Source: a virus
Length of the DNA: 64,000 bases
Virus record (IMG/VR): IMGVR_UViG_3300020392_000010
Coordinates: 21,192 to 85,191 of that record
Direction: 5' to 3' (one strand)
The stretch's first letter is position 1, and each line of letters opens with the position of its first letter. Below the pieces are notes generated by a model that was given only the letters and a program-made list of their open reading frames with translations, was not told where the DNA came from and made no database searches. Made by a program: the position numbers and the translations under genes. Shown here piece after piece: positions 15,048-23,951 of the stretch.

Positions 15048-16961
15048 ATGGCAGGAATAAGACACTTAAAAGAAGTCCATGATAAAATGGGAGAAGACTT
15101 CTTAAATAAATTATTTAATGAGTACCTTATAGTTAATGAAAAAGTAAATGGAAGTTTTCTAGGATTTAAAAAAGACAGAGAAAATGACGAATTTAAATTC
15201 TTTAATAAGAGAAACGAAATAGGTTACATAGATAGGGTCTTATCAAAATTTTATAACGATCCTATTAACCATATTAAAAATTTAGAAAAAGACAAGATTC
15301 AAAAAATTCCATCGAATATGTATTTTGGTTTAGAATACATATCTAATACCTCATCAAATGTAGAAGATTATGGAAGATTACCGAAAAATGGATTATTACT
15401 TAATTTTATACACGAATTAGACGAAGAAGGTGGGGTAATAAAAACAATACAAGATAAACATATACTAGATGAATGGGCTAATTTTTTAGAAATAGATGGA
15501 CCAACTATAGTTTTTGAAGGAAAATTAAACGATGATCAAAAAGTTGAAATCATGGATTTTATATACAGCCCTGCTGAAGAACTATTAGAAAAATTTAAAA
15601 CGAGATCTTTTATAAAATACGTTATATCTATTTTAAATAAAGATTTTAAAGAAAGTTTTTTAGAAAATAGCATAGTTAGAGATATAAACGGATTAGTGTT
15701 TAGATTTTACGAAGGGGATAGAGAAAATCCTAGTTCAAAATCTTTTCTTGCTAAATTAATAGACCCTATATTTCAAAATAAAATGAGTACCCAAGAGGTA
15801 AAAAGAGAAGAAAATAAATCTCAAGATTATACATGGTTAATTGTAATAGATTTAATGAATTTTATAGAAATGTATGACCTAAAAACAATCAATAGTTGGA
15901 AAATAGTAGGAGATTCATTTCAAGAAAGATATGTTAAATTTGTAAATAGAGTATTTAGAGAATTTATAGATAAGTATAAAGACAAATACGAAGGAATACA
16001 ATTAAATAAACCTGAGTTTCTAGATAGTGATGAATTTGATCTAAATATGGACATGATAAATGATCCATATATTATAGATTTAATAAAAGAAAGCGATACA
16101 AATAAAGAAATTTATAAAATCCTATTAAACTTTTTTAGAAAAAAAAGAAAAAAAGTAAATTCTAACCTATTTGATAGTAATCTATTAAAGCAACTAAATA
16201 TACAGGTTGATAAGATAAAAAAGATTTTGTTGAAAGAAAAGGTTTTTGAAGGGTTTTTTCCAACGTTTAACGAGTATGTAGGCGAATCAGGAGAGTTTGA
16301 ACCAATGACAATTCAAGGTTTTTCAAAAGAAAAAAGATCAATAGCTAAGCCTAAAAAAGTAAATCTGCTAATAGGCGATTTTCAACCTATACACTTAGGG
16401 CATATAAAAGCTGCCGAAAAATTAAAATCTAAAAACAATTTTCCAGTAGTATTAATAGCAGTTGTTAAAAATGAAAAAAATAAGAATAATCCATTTTCAG
16501 AAGCATCTATTAAAAAAATGCTAAATGACGTTGAACAAGAATATGGAAGCTTTATTGAAAAGGCAATTATATTAAAAACAGGTGGAATAGAAGAAATTAT
16601 AGGTTCTTTAAAACCATCTTATGTACCTATATTATGGGGCACTAATAAAAATAGACTAAATAGATACGCTATTCAATTAGGGTATTTAAAAAAGAGAGAC
16701 GTTTCACTTGACTTAAATAAGGATTTTAAGCTAGTTGAAATACCTAAATTTCAATCTTCATCTGAAATAAGAAATATTATAAAAGATGAAAAGTACAAGG
16801 AGTTTAAAAGACTTGTACCAGATTCAGTAGTTTCTAATTTTTATAATTTAAAAAAAGAAATAGATCAATTAAATGAATCTAAAAAAGAAACTATTTCTGA
16901 GATAAATAATAAAGAATCTAATATCTCAGAAAATGAAAAAGAAATCAAAGAAGAACAGTAG
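15048..16961 (+). CDS. Fusion of nucleic-acid-ligase-like domain and HxGH nucleotidyltransferase
   Basis: 637 residues in two enzymatic parts. Residues about 1-275 resemble an ATP-dependent RNA/DNA ligase: motif I EKVNGS (K32), motif III YFGLEYIS, motif IV DINGLVFRF and a motif V-like SFLAKLIDP. Residues about 435-600 are a nucleotidyltransferase of the HIGH superfamily: LLIGDFQPIHLGH (H449, H452) and the C-terminal SSSEIRNI, as in NMN adenylyltransferases and cytidylyltransferases. A helical linker joins them and includes FFPTFNEYVGES, reminiscent of the head-targeting leaders. Roles in nucleic-acid repair and NAD(P)/cofactor metabolism are inferred. Confidence 0.7.
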   Translation: MAGIRHLKEVHDKMGEDFLNKLFNEYLIVNEKVNGSFLGFKKDRENDEFKFFNKRNEIGYIDRVLSKFYNDPINHIKNLEKDKIQKIPSNMYFGLEYISNTSSNVEDYGRLPKNGLLLNFIHELDEEGGVIKTIQDKHILDEWANFLEIDGPTIVFEGKLNDDQKVEIMDFIYSPAEELLEKFKTRSFIKYVISILNKDFKESFLENSIVRDINGLVFRFYEGDRENPSSKSFLAKLIDPIFQNKMSTQEVKREENKSQDYTWLIVIDLMNFIEMYDLKTINSWKIVGDSFQERYVKFVNRVFREFIDKYKDKYEGIQLNKPEFLDSDEFDLNMDMINDPYIIDLIKESDTNKEIYKILLNFFRKKRKKVNSNLFDSNLLKQLNIQVDKIKKILLKEKVFEGFFPTFNEYVGESGEFEPMTIQGFSKEKRSIAKPKKVNLLIGDFQPIHLGHIKAAEKLKSKNNFPVVLIAVVKNEKNKNNPFSEASIKKMLNDVEQEYGSFIEKAIILKTGGIEEIIGSLKPSYVPILWGTNKNRLNRYAIQLGYLKKRDVSLDLNKDFKLVEIPKFQSSSEIRNIIKDEKYKEFKRLVPDSVVSNFYNLKKEIDQLNESKKETISEINNKESNISENEKEIKEEQ

Positions 16962-17382
16962 TCAAAGAAACTATAAAAAGTATTTTGACAATAGAATGGG
17001 CAAAGGCGCGCCTGAAAAGCTAAAAAATGCAGTCCTTCAGCATCCAGACGATACTGATGATTCTATATATGGCTATATGCAAAAGAATAAATCTAGAAAC
17101 ATGTGGGTTATGAACTTTGATCAATACAAAAAAGCAGGAGGTGTATCAGAATCATTAAATGAAGATGAATGGACAGATGATATACTTGATAATCTTGGAA
17201 AAGAAAGCAATGAAGATTGGTGGACTGAAAAAAATTCAGAAGAACTAAATATGCACTCATTAGAAAGAGATTTAATGAAATTAGTAAATAAATATTCAGG
17301 TAAAATAGGAATAGATTCATATGGATCTATTGATGCAATATACAAGATCTTAGATGGAATGTTTGAAAGAGTAGAAAAATAA
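16933..17382 (+). CDS. Unknown small acidic protein
   Basis: 149 residues from the ATG at 16933, which overlaps the previous gene by 29 nt; an alternative ATG at 16996 would give 128 residues and no overlap. It contains FDQYKKAGGVSESLNEDEW, ending in an L-N-E site like that of the head-targeting leaders but internal. Trp- and Asp/Glu-rich (DEWTDD, EDWWTEK). No family recognised. Confidence 0.6.
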   Translation: MKKKSKKNSSQRNYKKYFDNRMGKGAPEKLKNAVLQHPDDTDDSIYGYMQKNKSRNMWVMNFDQYKKAGGVSESLNEDEWTDDILDNLGKESNEDWWTEKNSEELNMHSLERDLMKLVNKYSGKIGIDSYGSIDAIYKILDGMFERVEK

Positions 17383-17401
17383 TTATTTAATACTTTTCTA
17401 A

Positions 17402-17409
17402 TATAAATA
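17402..17409 (+). promoter_or_regulatory. Late promoter-like element TATAAATA
   Basis: Exact T4 late consensus TATAAATA, 22 nt before the ATG at 17432. Confidence 0.6.
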
Positions 17410-17431
17410 ATAAAAAGCTATTTTATTATAA

Positions 17432-19126
17432 ATGAATTTCCTGAATAAAATAAAGGGTTTTAACTTTTCAAATAAACTTTTAGAGGAAACCAAAGAAACC
17501 ATAGATAAAGACATAGAATCTATAGGTAAAAGATTAGAGGACGAAGTAGGAGGAAACGAAGATGAAATTATTATAGATTCTATACTAGACGACATTTCAT
17601 ACGAAATATTAAATAGAAAAGATGAAGAAAAAGTAGATGATGTAATTAAAATTTTTTCAGACTCTAAAAAAATAGACTATTTTTCTAAGTATAAAGAAAA
17701 TAAATCTAAAAAGATTAATAGTATAAGTAAGTCTTTAAATAAAATATCTAAAAATTTATACAGCGATAAAGATAAAGAGAGGGAAAAATCAAACAGTGAA
17801 TTTATAACAGCAGTTACTAATCTAAACCTTGAAATAGATAGGGCTAATAAATTAACTGAAATATACAAAATAAATTCAGATAAAGAATTAGACGAAAATT
17901 CAAACGCTGAAAAAACAAAAAAATTAGCTGAAAAAAATTCTTTCATTGAAAAGGCTATTTCTGCCTATAAAAAATTAGCTAAAAAAGTAATAAGCCATCT
18001 TAATAAAAGAGTAGATAAGAATATTGAGGAAGATAATGAAATGATTATTGATGACATAGAAAACACATTTGATGAAAGTGGAATATCAGTAATTAACATA
18101 AATATCAATGGAAAAGAATTAAACGTACAAGACGAAATAGAAAAAGTAAAGAAAAAAGAAGAAATTAAAAAACCCCAAGAAACAAGAAGTCAAAGGTCTT
18201 TTATAAAAGAAACTATATCTAAATTAAAAAATTCATATATACCAGAGGAAAGAGATGGTATTATAATTAAACCAGGCGGATTTTTTAGTAATGTTCTTAA
18301 TATAAAGTCTTCATATAACGATGTTCTTTTAAATATAATACAGCGCCGAGCCATTGATTTAGGCGAAGACATGTCTTATTTGGAAAAAGAAAGCACCGAT
18401 GTTAAACATCAAATAGCATACTTAGAATCTACTAAATATTTTTTAGATTATATGATAGATACATACATAACAATTAAAAAAGATAAAGACAAATTAAAAA
18501 GATTAGTCAATACCATATATCTAGATAAAGCTGCCTATATAAGAAATAAAAATTTAGCTAGAAAAATAAATATGTCAGATTTTGCTGGATTAAAAATAAA
18601 AAGAGAAGTAAAAATACCTCTTTATAAAACAGTTAACATTCCTATTTCTAATAAAGATATAGTTGCTAATTCTAAATTTAGCAAATTTAAAGAAGCTATG
18701 AAAGGTTTATCTGGTATAATGGGATGGCAAAAAAGTTACGTCGATCAAGGTAGGGCAAGCGCAAATAAGCAACAAAATAAAGCTATTCTTCAAGGAATTA
18801 CTAATATTTCTAAATCTATAGCAGGGGCATTAGGTGGAGATAAGGCTAAGAATAGAGTAGACCTAGCATCTAGAAGAGTAGGAAATACTCTTAATTTAGA
18901 ATTGAAAGAAGATATGATAGCACCTATAGATTCTGGAGGATCTCCAGGTACATCTTTCGATACACCTCAGTCACTCGCAGGTGGAATGGATATGTTTTCT
19001 AAACTAGGACCGGGTAAGCCTCTAAAAAGAAAGAAAAGAAAAAAGAAGAAGAAAAAGAAATCTAAAAAGACTACAAATGCTATTATATCATTTGACACAT
19101 TTATAAATAAAAATAAATCCTTTTAA
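17432..19126 (+). CDS. Unknown coiled-coil protein with poly-Lys tail
   Basis: 564 residues. The first roughly 270 are highly charged, probably long coiled coils (Lys/Glu/Asn-rich). Residues about 275-440 look folded and helical, followed by a Gly/Ala/Ser-rich part. The end carries a basic block KRKKRKKKKKKKSKK at about residues 532-546, which could bind DNA or another polyanion. A late element precedes the gene and a second one lies inside its 3' end for the next gene. A virion or head-interior role is inferred; no homologue recognised. Confidence 0.75.
   Translation: MNFLNKIKGFNFSNKLLEETKETIDKDIESIGKRLEDEVGGNEDEIIIDSILDDISYEILNRKDEEKVDDVIKIFSDSKKIDYFSKYKENKSKKINSISKSLNKISKNLYSDKDKEREKSNSEFITAVTNLNLEIDRANKLTEIYKINSDKELDENSNAEKTKKLAEKNSFIEKAISAYKKLAKKVISHLNKRVDKNIEEDNEMIIDDIENTFDESGISVINININGKELNVQDEIEKVKKKEEIKKPQETRSQRSFIKETISKLKNSYIPEERDGIIIKPGGFFSNVLNIKSSYNDVLLNIIQRRAIDLGEDMSYLEKESTDVKHQIAYLESTKYFLDYMIDTYITIKKDKDKLKRLVNTIYLDKAAYIRNKNLARKINMSDFAGLKIKREVKIPLYKTVNIPISNKDIVANSKFSKFKEAMKGLSGIMGWQKSYVDQGRASANKQQNKAILQGITNISKSIAGALGGDKAKNRVDLASRRVGNTLNLELKEDMIAPIDSGGSPGTSFDTPQSLAGGMDMFSKLGPGKPLKRKKRKKKKKKKSKKTTNAIISFDTFINKNKSF
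19025..19069 (+). repeat. Poly-Lys coding tract
   Basis: An AAA/AAG/AGA run encoding 14 basic residues out of 15 at the C-terminal side of the 564-aa protein. The purine-only run is a possible slippage site. Confidence 0.7.
19102..19109 (+). promoter_or_regulatory. Late promoter-like element TATAAATA inside the previous gene
   Basis: TATAAATA lies within the last codons of the 564-aa gene, 19 nt before the ATG at 19129 of the two-helix membrane protein. This is the canonical spacing seen at other virion genes here. Confidence 0.5.
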
Positions 19127-19128
19127 AT

Positions 19129-19380
19129 ATGCAATACGTTAAAGATATTTTTACAGAAGACAAAAATGATGGAAAATATTCATCTAAAAAGACATTAGGT
19201 ATAATTTCAGGTGTTTTAGTATGTTTAGCATTTTTAGGAGATGGTTTTCATTGGTTTACAGTAAACGAAGGATTATTTAATTCAATGTTAATATTTTCTG
19301 GAACCATGCTAGGCGTATCTACTGCGACTAAAATATTTAAAAAAAGTGAGCCTGTAAAAAGCGAAGAAAGTAATGGTTAA
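19129..19380 (+). CDS. Two-helix small membrane protein, holin candidate
   Basis: 83 residues with a charged N-terminus, two hydrophobic segments (GIISGVLVCLAFLGD, about 25-42, and SMLIFSGTMLGVSTA, about 53-67) and a Lys/Glu tail. Size and hairpin topology fit small phage holins, and a late element precedes it. The endolysin is not adjacent (12142-12978, other strand), so the assignment is by topology only. Confidence 0.5.
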   Translation: MQYVKDIFTEDKNDGKYSSKKTLGIISGVLVCLAFLGDGFHWFTVNEGLFNSMLIFSGTMLGVSTATKIFKKSEPVKSEESNG

Positions 19381-19798
19381 AAATTACAACAAATATCTAA
19401 AAGAAAATTGCGGCTGTATTGGAAATGAAGCTAGTGTAGAAATAGCTCCTATAGAATTATTTAGTAAAATAGCTAATTCTCTACCAACTAAACAGGATAC
19501 ATGTCCTAGTTGTTCTAAATTTCCAGAAGATTGCGGCTGTAAAGGAAATTGTGGGAATTGCGGCGATGAAAATGGAAATTGTGATTGTAGTATTAATCAG
19601 GACATATCAATAGGTGATATGGTTAGAAATGTAAACCAAAGCTGTCCTCAGTTTAAATCAGTAGGTAGAGTTGTAGATATGCCTAATAACAATTCCGTAA
19701 CATTTACTGTTGTAAGACCAGGCGGAGATTCTTCAATAGGCCAGTTGTTAAACGCTACTAGGGATCAAATTACAGTAGACGAGAAATATCGTATATAA
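19373..19798 (+). CDS. Cys-rich protein with capsid-targeting-like start
   Basis: 141 residues, overlapping the previous gene by 8 nt. The N-terminus MVKNYNKYLKENCGC fits the head-targeting leader pattern, with L-K-E as a possible protease site. The middle contains closely spaced Cys: CPSC, CGCKGNCGNCG, CDC. This resembles metal-binding or disulfide-rich small domains. The C-terminal half (ISIGDMVRNVN...GRVVDM) looks like a small beta-barrel, SH3-type. Function unknown; an injected internal protein is one option. Confidence 0.65.
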   Translation: MVKNYNKYLKENCGCIGNEASVEIAPIELFSKIANSLPTKQDTCPSCSKFPEDCGCKGNCGNCGDENGNCDCSINQDISIGDMVRNVNQSCPQFKSVGRVVDMPNNNSVTFTVVRPGGDSSIGQLLNATRDQITVDEKYRI

Positions 19799-19860
19799 AA
19801 TTTAAAACTTCATTTTTATTTTCTTGTTAGATATATAATAAAAAAGATTATTTTCTAAAA

Positions 19861-21900
19861 ATGGGAGAAGGTAGGTTTCCAGGTTTGAACATAGGCAAAG
19901 GCAATGGTCTAGAAAATTTAAATATAAAGAACATTTTAGGGGGAAAAGCAACTGATCCATTTAGAACAGGAGGTAACGGTGCAGCCGGCGATGCTTTACT
20001 TGAAATGCAAGAAGTAGATTTACAAAAAGATGAAACTGCACGTATTCCAAATACACAGGAGGAAACAGTAAAAGCGGCTCCCTCTAGGTTTAACCCATTT
20101 AACGTATTTAGATTTAGAAAATTTGGTTTAGCACAGGGTGCATATGATTTAAAAAAGCATTCAGATACTCACCTTTATGGAGCAAGTGAAGGTTTAACGG
20201 CTCCTAAAGACCAAAACGTATTTAGTCAAGCTTTTAATTACATTAGTAATGTTCCTATTTCAAAAGAAGATGATCTTAAAGACTTTAATGTTGGAGAATA
20301 CCAAAAAACACAGAGAAACCCAACCGCTGCTCAAATAATAGAAAATTTTAGAGACGATAGTAATTTTAAAGTATTAGGACCTACTCCATTTGCATACAAT
20401 GATTTTATATTTTGTACACACTATGGTAAAATACCAAATAATAGATTAATTGCGCTTAGAAGATATCCGGGACCGGTTGAAGATAGCCTAAGACAATTCA
20501 ATGCCGCAGCTGAAGAGGTTGTTAACGTTCCACTTGCACAGGCCCTTACCTATTATGGAACTGGAACAGGTAACGATATAAATAACGTATTACCAATTAG
20601 CTGGGACGTTCCATGGGAGAAGAAAACCGCAGAGGTTAATGAGATTGACGGAAATGAAATACTTGTAGACGATGTAATAGCAGCAGCAGGTATTGAAAAA
20701 GGAGATAAACAGGCTTTAATTAGAGCCGCGATAGCTTCTCAAAAGGGGAACCAAGGTGCTCTTGAAGTAGCTGGATATGATAAAGAATTACAAGACTATA
20801 TTAGAAAAGCATATGGTCCGGATGGCCCGTACTGGAACAGGGTACTAGGACCTGTGAATGTTGTAAATTCAACTAGAATGAGAAAAAGAGGAATGGGAAC
20901 AACTATGTTTGATGCTCCTATTAAGCTTAAATTCAGTTATACTTTAAGATCATTTAATTTTGTTAACCCAAGGGTTGCATTTTTAGATTTAATGACAAAT
21001 ATATTGAGTCTTACATATAACACTGCTCCTTTTTGGGGAGGAGGATATCGATACTTTAAGAATCCAGGGGTGACTATTTCAAGTGCAGGTAGTGCATTAA
21101 TAGAACAGGGTAAAATAGTAGAAGGTGTAATATTAACCCTTAATGAATGGATGAAAAGCGCATCTGGAGCAACTGCTCAATTATTAAATCAAGTATCTGA
21201 CGCTCTTGAAAAAACAACTGGTGGAAAGCCACCAACAAGAAAAGAAACCCCATTAAAATATAGAAAAGCAGATGGTAAAACTTTAACTCAAACGGGTATG
21301 GATTTAACAAACGCAGTAATGGCAGGTAGGGCTGAATCTCTTATGCAAGCCCCTCTTTCATATAGGTCTCTGCTAGAAGGCCGGCCTGTTGGAGAATGGC
21401 ATATGACAGTAGGTAACCCAATGGACCCAATGGCAGCTATGGGTAACCTAATATGCACAGCCTGTGATATGAAATTTAGTAACGAACTAGGGGCAGATGA
21501 TTTTCCTAAATCAGTTGACTTTACAGTTACCCTTACTCATGGAAGACCTAGAGCCAAGCAAGATATAGAGAGTATATTTAACCTAGGTGGAGGACCTTTA
21601 TCATTCAGCAAAGTTGTTGCTCCAAGTTCTACTAAAAATACATTCGGAGGAGAGCCTAGTAATCTAACCAATATGGAAGGAGCAGAGGGTAATGTTAAAG
21701 TAGGCGTAATTAGGGGAAGCGGAGGCGCTAACACAGGCGTTAGTGAATATAATTTACAAGAAAAAGAAGCAGAGTATAAAGCCGATCCTCTTAAAGGTGA
21801 TGACAGTAACCCATATGCCGGAAGAGTAGGTAATCACTATGGTTCTATTTTTGGAAATTCCTCTCTTTTAAAGGATTACATAAAAATGTCAGCTACATAA
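19861..21900 (+). CDS. Large baseplate/tail structural protein
   Basis: 679 residues. N-terminal Gly/Asn-rich part, then a large mixed domain (PTPFAYNDFIFCTHYGKIPNN). The C-terminal part contains GEWHMTVGNPMDPMAAMGNL and FPKSVDFTVTLTHGRPR, a pattern I associate with tube-like tail or baseplate proteins of large myoviruses. Its stop overlaps the start of the gp53-like gene (TAATG) and it heads the operon containing hub, tube-like and spike genes. The exact T4 equivalent is uncertain. A TATATAATA lies 20 nt upstream as a weak promoter candidate. Confidence 0.7.
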   Translation: MGEGRFPGLNIGKGNGLENLNIKNILGGKATDPFRTGGNGAAGDALLEMQEVDLQKDETARIPNTQEETVKAAPSRFNPFNVFRFRKFGLAQGAYDLKKHSDTHLYGASEGLTAPKDQNVFSQAFNYISNVPISKEDDLKDFNVGEYQKTQRNPTAAQIIENFRDDSNFKVLGPTPFAYNDFIFCTHYGKIPNNRLIALRRYPGPVEDSLRQFNAAAEEVVNVPLAQALTYYGTGTGNDINNVLPISWDVPWEKKTAEVNEIDGNEILVDDVIAAAGIEKGDKQALIRAAIASQKGNQGALEVAGYDKELQDYIRKAYGPDGPYWNRVLGPVNVVNSTRMRKRGMGTTMFDAPIKLKFSYTLRSFNFVNPRVAFLDLMTNILSLTYNTAPFWGGGYRYFKNPGVTISSAGSALIEQGKIVEGVILTLNEWMKSASGATAQLLNQVSDALEKTTGGKPPTRKETPLKYRKADGKTLTQTGMDLTNAVMAGRAESLMQAPLSYRSLLEGRPVGEWHMTVGNPMDPMAAMGNLICTACDMKFSNELGADDFPKSVDFTVTLTHGRPRAKQDIESIFNLGGGPLSFSKVVAPSSTKNTFGGEPSNLTNMEGAEGNVKVGVIRGSGGANTGVSEYNLQEKEAEYKADPLKGDDSNPYAGRVGNHYGSIFGNSSLLKDYIKMSAT

Positions 21901-22499
21901 TGATTACTTTAAAAACATTATTAAATAAGTACAGTGTTACTAAAGAAAACGGAGATGTTTTACCAGACATAACCAGGGGTTCTATAAACATTGATCGTAA
22001 AGATGAATTAAGATCATCTAGTAGGGTTATAGTCGATGAAGACACTGTTATGAGACCTGATCTTATTGCTGTTGCTCTATACAACGACCAAAGCATGCTA
22101 GACTTATTGTTAAAGTACAATGCAGTTTCAAACCCATTTTCATTATATGTAGGTCAAATTCTATATGCGCCAAATGCAGATGACCTGGCTAAAATAGTAG
22201 AAACTCCTTCGGTAATAAAAGACATAGGGGACGTACAAGTAGACGAAACTGAATCAATATTTGTTGATCCAAAAACAGATAAAGATAAAAATAGACTTGA
22301 CCTTCTTAAAAAACAAAATAAAGGAGGCGAAGTGTTACCAAGTAACGTAAATAAAAAAGGAGATAAGAACATTAAAATTAAAAATGGAAAACTTGTATTT
22401 GGAGAAGACGTTACTTCTGTAAATAGAGAAGACTGTCCAGAACCAATATCTAGAGCCAATCTTAAAAAAGCATTAATAAAAAATAACCTTTTTGGATAA
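21900..22499 (+). CDS. gp53: Baseplate wedge protein, gp53-like with LysM-like part
   Basis: 199 residues. Residues about 55-95 read RPDLIAVALYND..LDLLLKYNAVSNPFSLYVGQILYAP, the gp53/LysM-like pattern (aromatic, NP-x-S/L, G-x-x-L-x-x-P). T4 gp53 links wedges to the hub in baseplate assembly. The start and end overlap neighbours as TAATG, so the operon is translationally coupled. The remaining C-terminus is Lys-rich and less conserved. Confidence 0.7.
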   Translation: MITLKTLLNKYSVTKENGDVLPDITRGSINIDRKDELRSSSRVIVDEDTVMRPDLIAVALYNDQSMLDLLLKYNAVSNPFSLYVGQILYAPNADDLAKIVETPSVIKDIGDVQVDETESIFVDPKTDKDKNRLDLLKKQNKGGEVLPSNVNKKGDKNIKIKNGKLVFGEDVTSVNREDCPEPISRANLKKALIKNNLFG

Positions 22500-23941
22500 T
22501 GGCGTTTAAGCATGTATTAAAAGCTTCACTTAGTCCAAATATTCCTCTAAAAGAAATGGCCGTGTGGAACAATACAGGAAAAGGAGGAGGCCCTCAAGAA
22601 AAACATTATCAAGCGGCTCCTAGTTCTAGTAATAACAAAGAAACCATGGGTAATAATTCCCCAATGATTCAAATAAATGATTTTGATTTTGATATAAAAG
22701 ACATAGAAACAGTTGTAATTGATGAAACTGGCTTTTTACCTAGGATAAAGGTAATATATGAAGATTCAAAAGGGTGGTTTTCACCAGTTCAGTTTCCTAA
22801 TAAAAATCCAATATTAAGCCTATATGTTAAATCTACTCATGAAAAGATGAAACCTATTAGAAATGATTACATTATAACTAGCATTAAAGGGGGAACCACT
22901 AAAATAATAATAGGTGAATTGTTTATACCTGAATTATATACTAACGTATCTAAAAGCTACCCCGGAATGACATCTAAAGATTGCCTTTATAAAGTATGTG
23001 AAGAACTTGGATTAGGATTTCAGGCAAATGAAACAACTCCAAGCGATTCTATGAATTGGATAAATCCAAACTGTAATTCTAAAGACTTTATAAATCATGT
23101 TGCTAAATACTCTTATCAGAATGACGATAGTTTTTTTCATGTATTTATAGACAAGTATTACCATTTAAATTATGTTGAAACTAATATACAACTTGAACAA
23201 GATGGTGAATTTGATAATACTATATTTACAGGATCTCAGGATTATAATATATCAAAGGATATACAAGTAGAAGCAACTAAGCAAATGGAAGCTCTTCCAC
23301 AGGGGTTAATAGAAAGCCCTAAGCCATTACAGGGCGCAAACATAATAAAAGAAAAGCACTTAATAACAGAGAATGGAGAGATACTAGTAAATGAAGGATT
23401 TAAAAAAAGAGTATATTATTATGATACATATCTTGAAGAAGAAGACCCTATGGATAAACTGGTTGATTTTTATGTAAAACCTATTAAAACTAAATTAGAA
23501 TCAAAAAGAAAAACAGATCTTTCACCAACAAATGAAAGTTTAAAAAACACAGAATCTAGATATTGGGTAAATATACAATATTCAAATGTTCATCAAAATT
23601 TCGTAGCGGCTGAAGCTATTAATTCACATAATCATTCAGAATTAAATAAGATTAAAATGGTGGCTACTACAAAAGGTATTAATTTTAATACAACTAGAGG
23701 AATGAGAGTCCCTGTTGGAATCTATGAAACTGATATTGATAACGCATACTATAAAACATGGGAAGAAAAATCAGATGATAATAAAGAAGATGTAGCATTT
23801 CAAGAAAAGTTTGCATTTAATGAGTTTCTTTCGGGTATATATTATTCTACCGGAAATAAACATATATATGAAAAAGGTGGCGTTTTTAAAACAGAATTAC
23901 TGCTATCTAAACGTGATTGGATTAAAAATCCAAAGAAATAA
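22499..23941 (+). CDS. gp27: Baseplate hub protein, gp27-like
   Basis: 480 residues (T4 gp27: 391). Domain sequence fits the gp27/gpD hub fold: an early beta part (IQINDFDFDIKDIETVVI), a helical insertion with GMTSKDCLYKVCEELGLGF and NSKDFINHVAKYSY, then FFHVFIDKYYHLNYVE. The hub forms the ring that holds the spike beneath the tube. It is followed by a tube-like protein and by the OB-fold spike, a typical hub region order. The C-terminal 150 residues include HNHSELNKIKM, the second barrel. Confidence 0.75.
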   Translation: MAFKHVLKASLSPNIPLKEMAVWNNTGKGGGPQEKHYQAAPSSSNNKETMGNNSPMIQINDFDFDIKDIETVVIDETGFLPRIKVIYEDSKGWFSPVQFPNKNPILSLYVKSTHEKMKPIRNDYIITSIKGGTTKIIIGELFIPELYTNVSKSYPGMTSKDCLYKVCEELGLGFQANETTPSDSMNWINPNCNSKDFINHVAKYSYQNDDSFFHVFIDKYYHLNYVETNIQLEQDGEFDNTIFTGSQDYNISKDIQVEATKQMEALPQGLIESPKPLQGANIIKEKHLITENGEILVNEGFKKRVYYYDTYLEEEDPMDKLVDFYVKPIKTKLESKRKTDLSPTNESLKNTESRYWVNIQYSNVHQNFVAAEAINSHNHSELNKIKMVATTKGINFNTTRGMRVPVGIYETDIDNAYYKTWEEKSDDNKEDVAFQEKFAFNEFLSGIYYSTGNKHIYEKGGVFKTELLLSKRDWIKNPKK

Positions 23942-23951
23942 ATATTAATAT

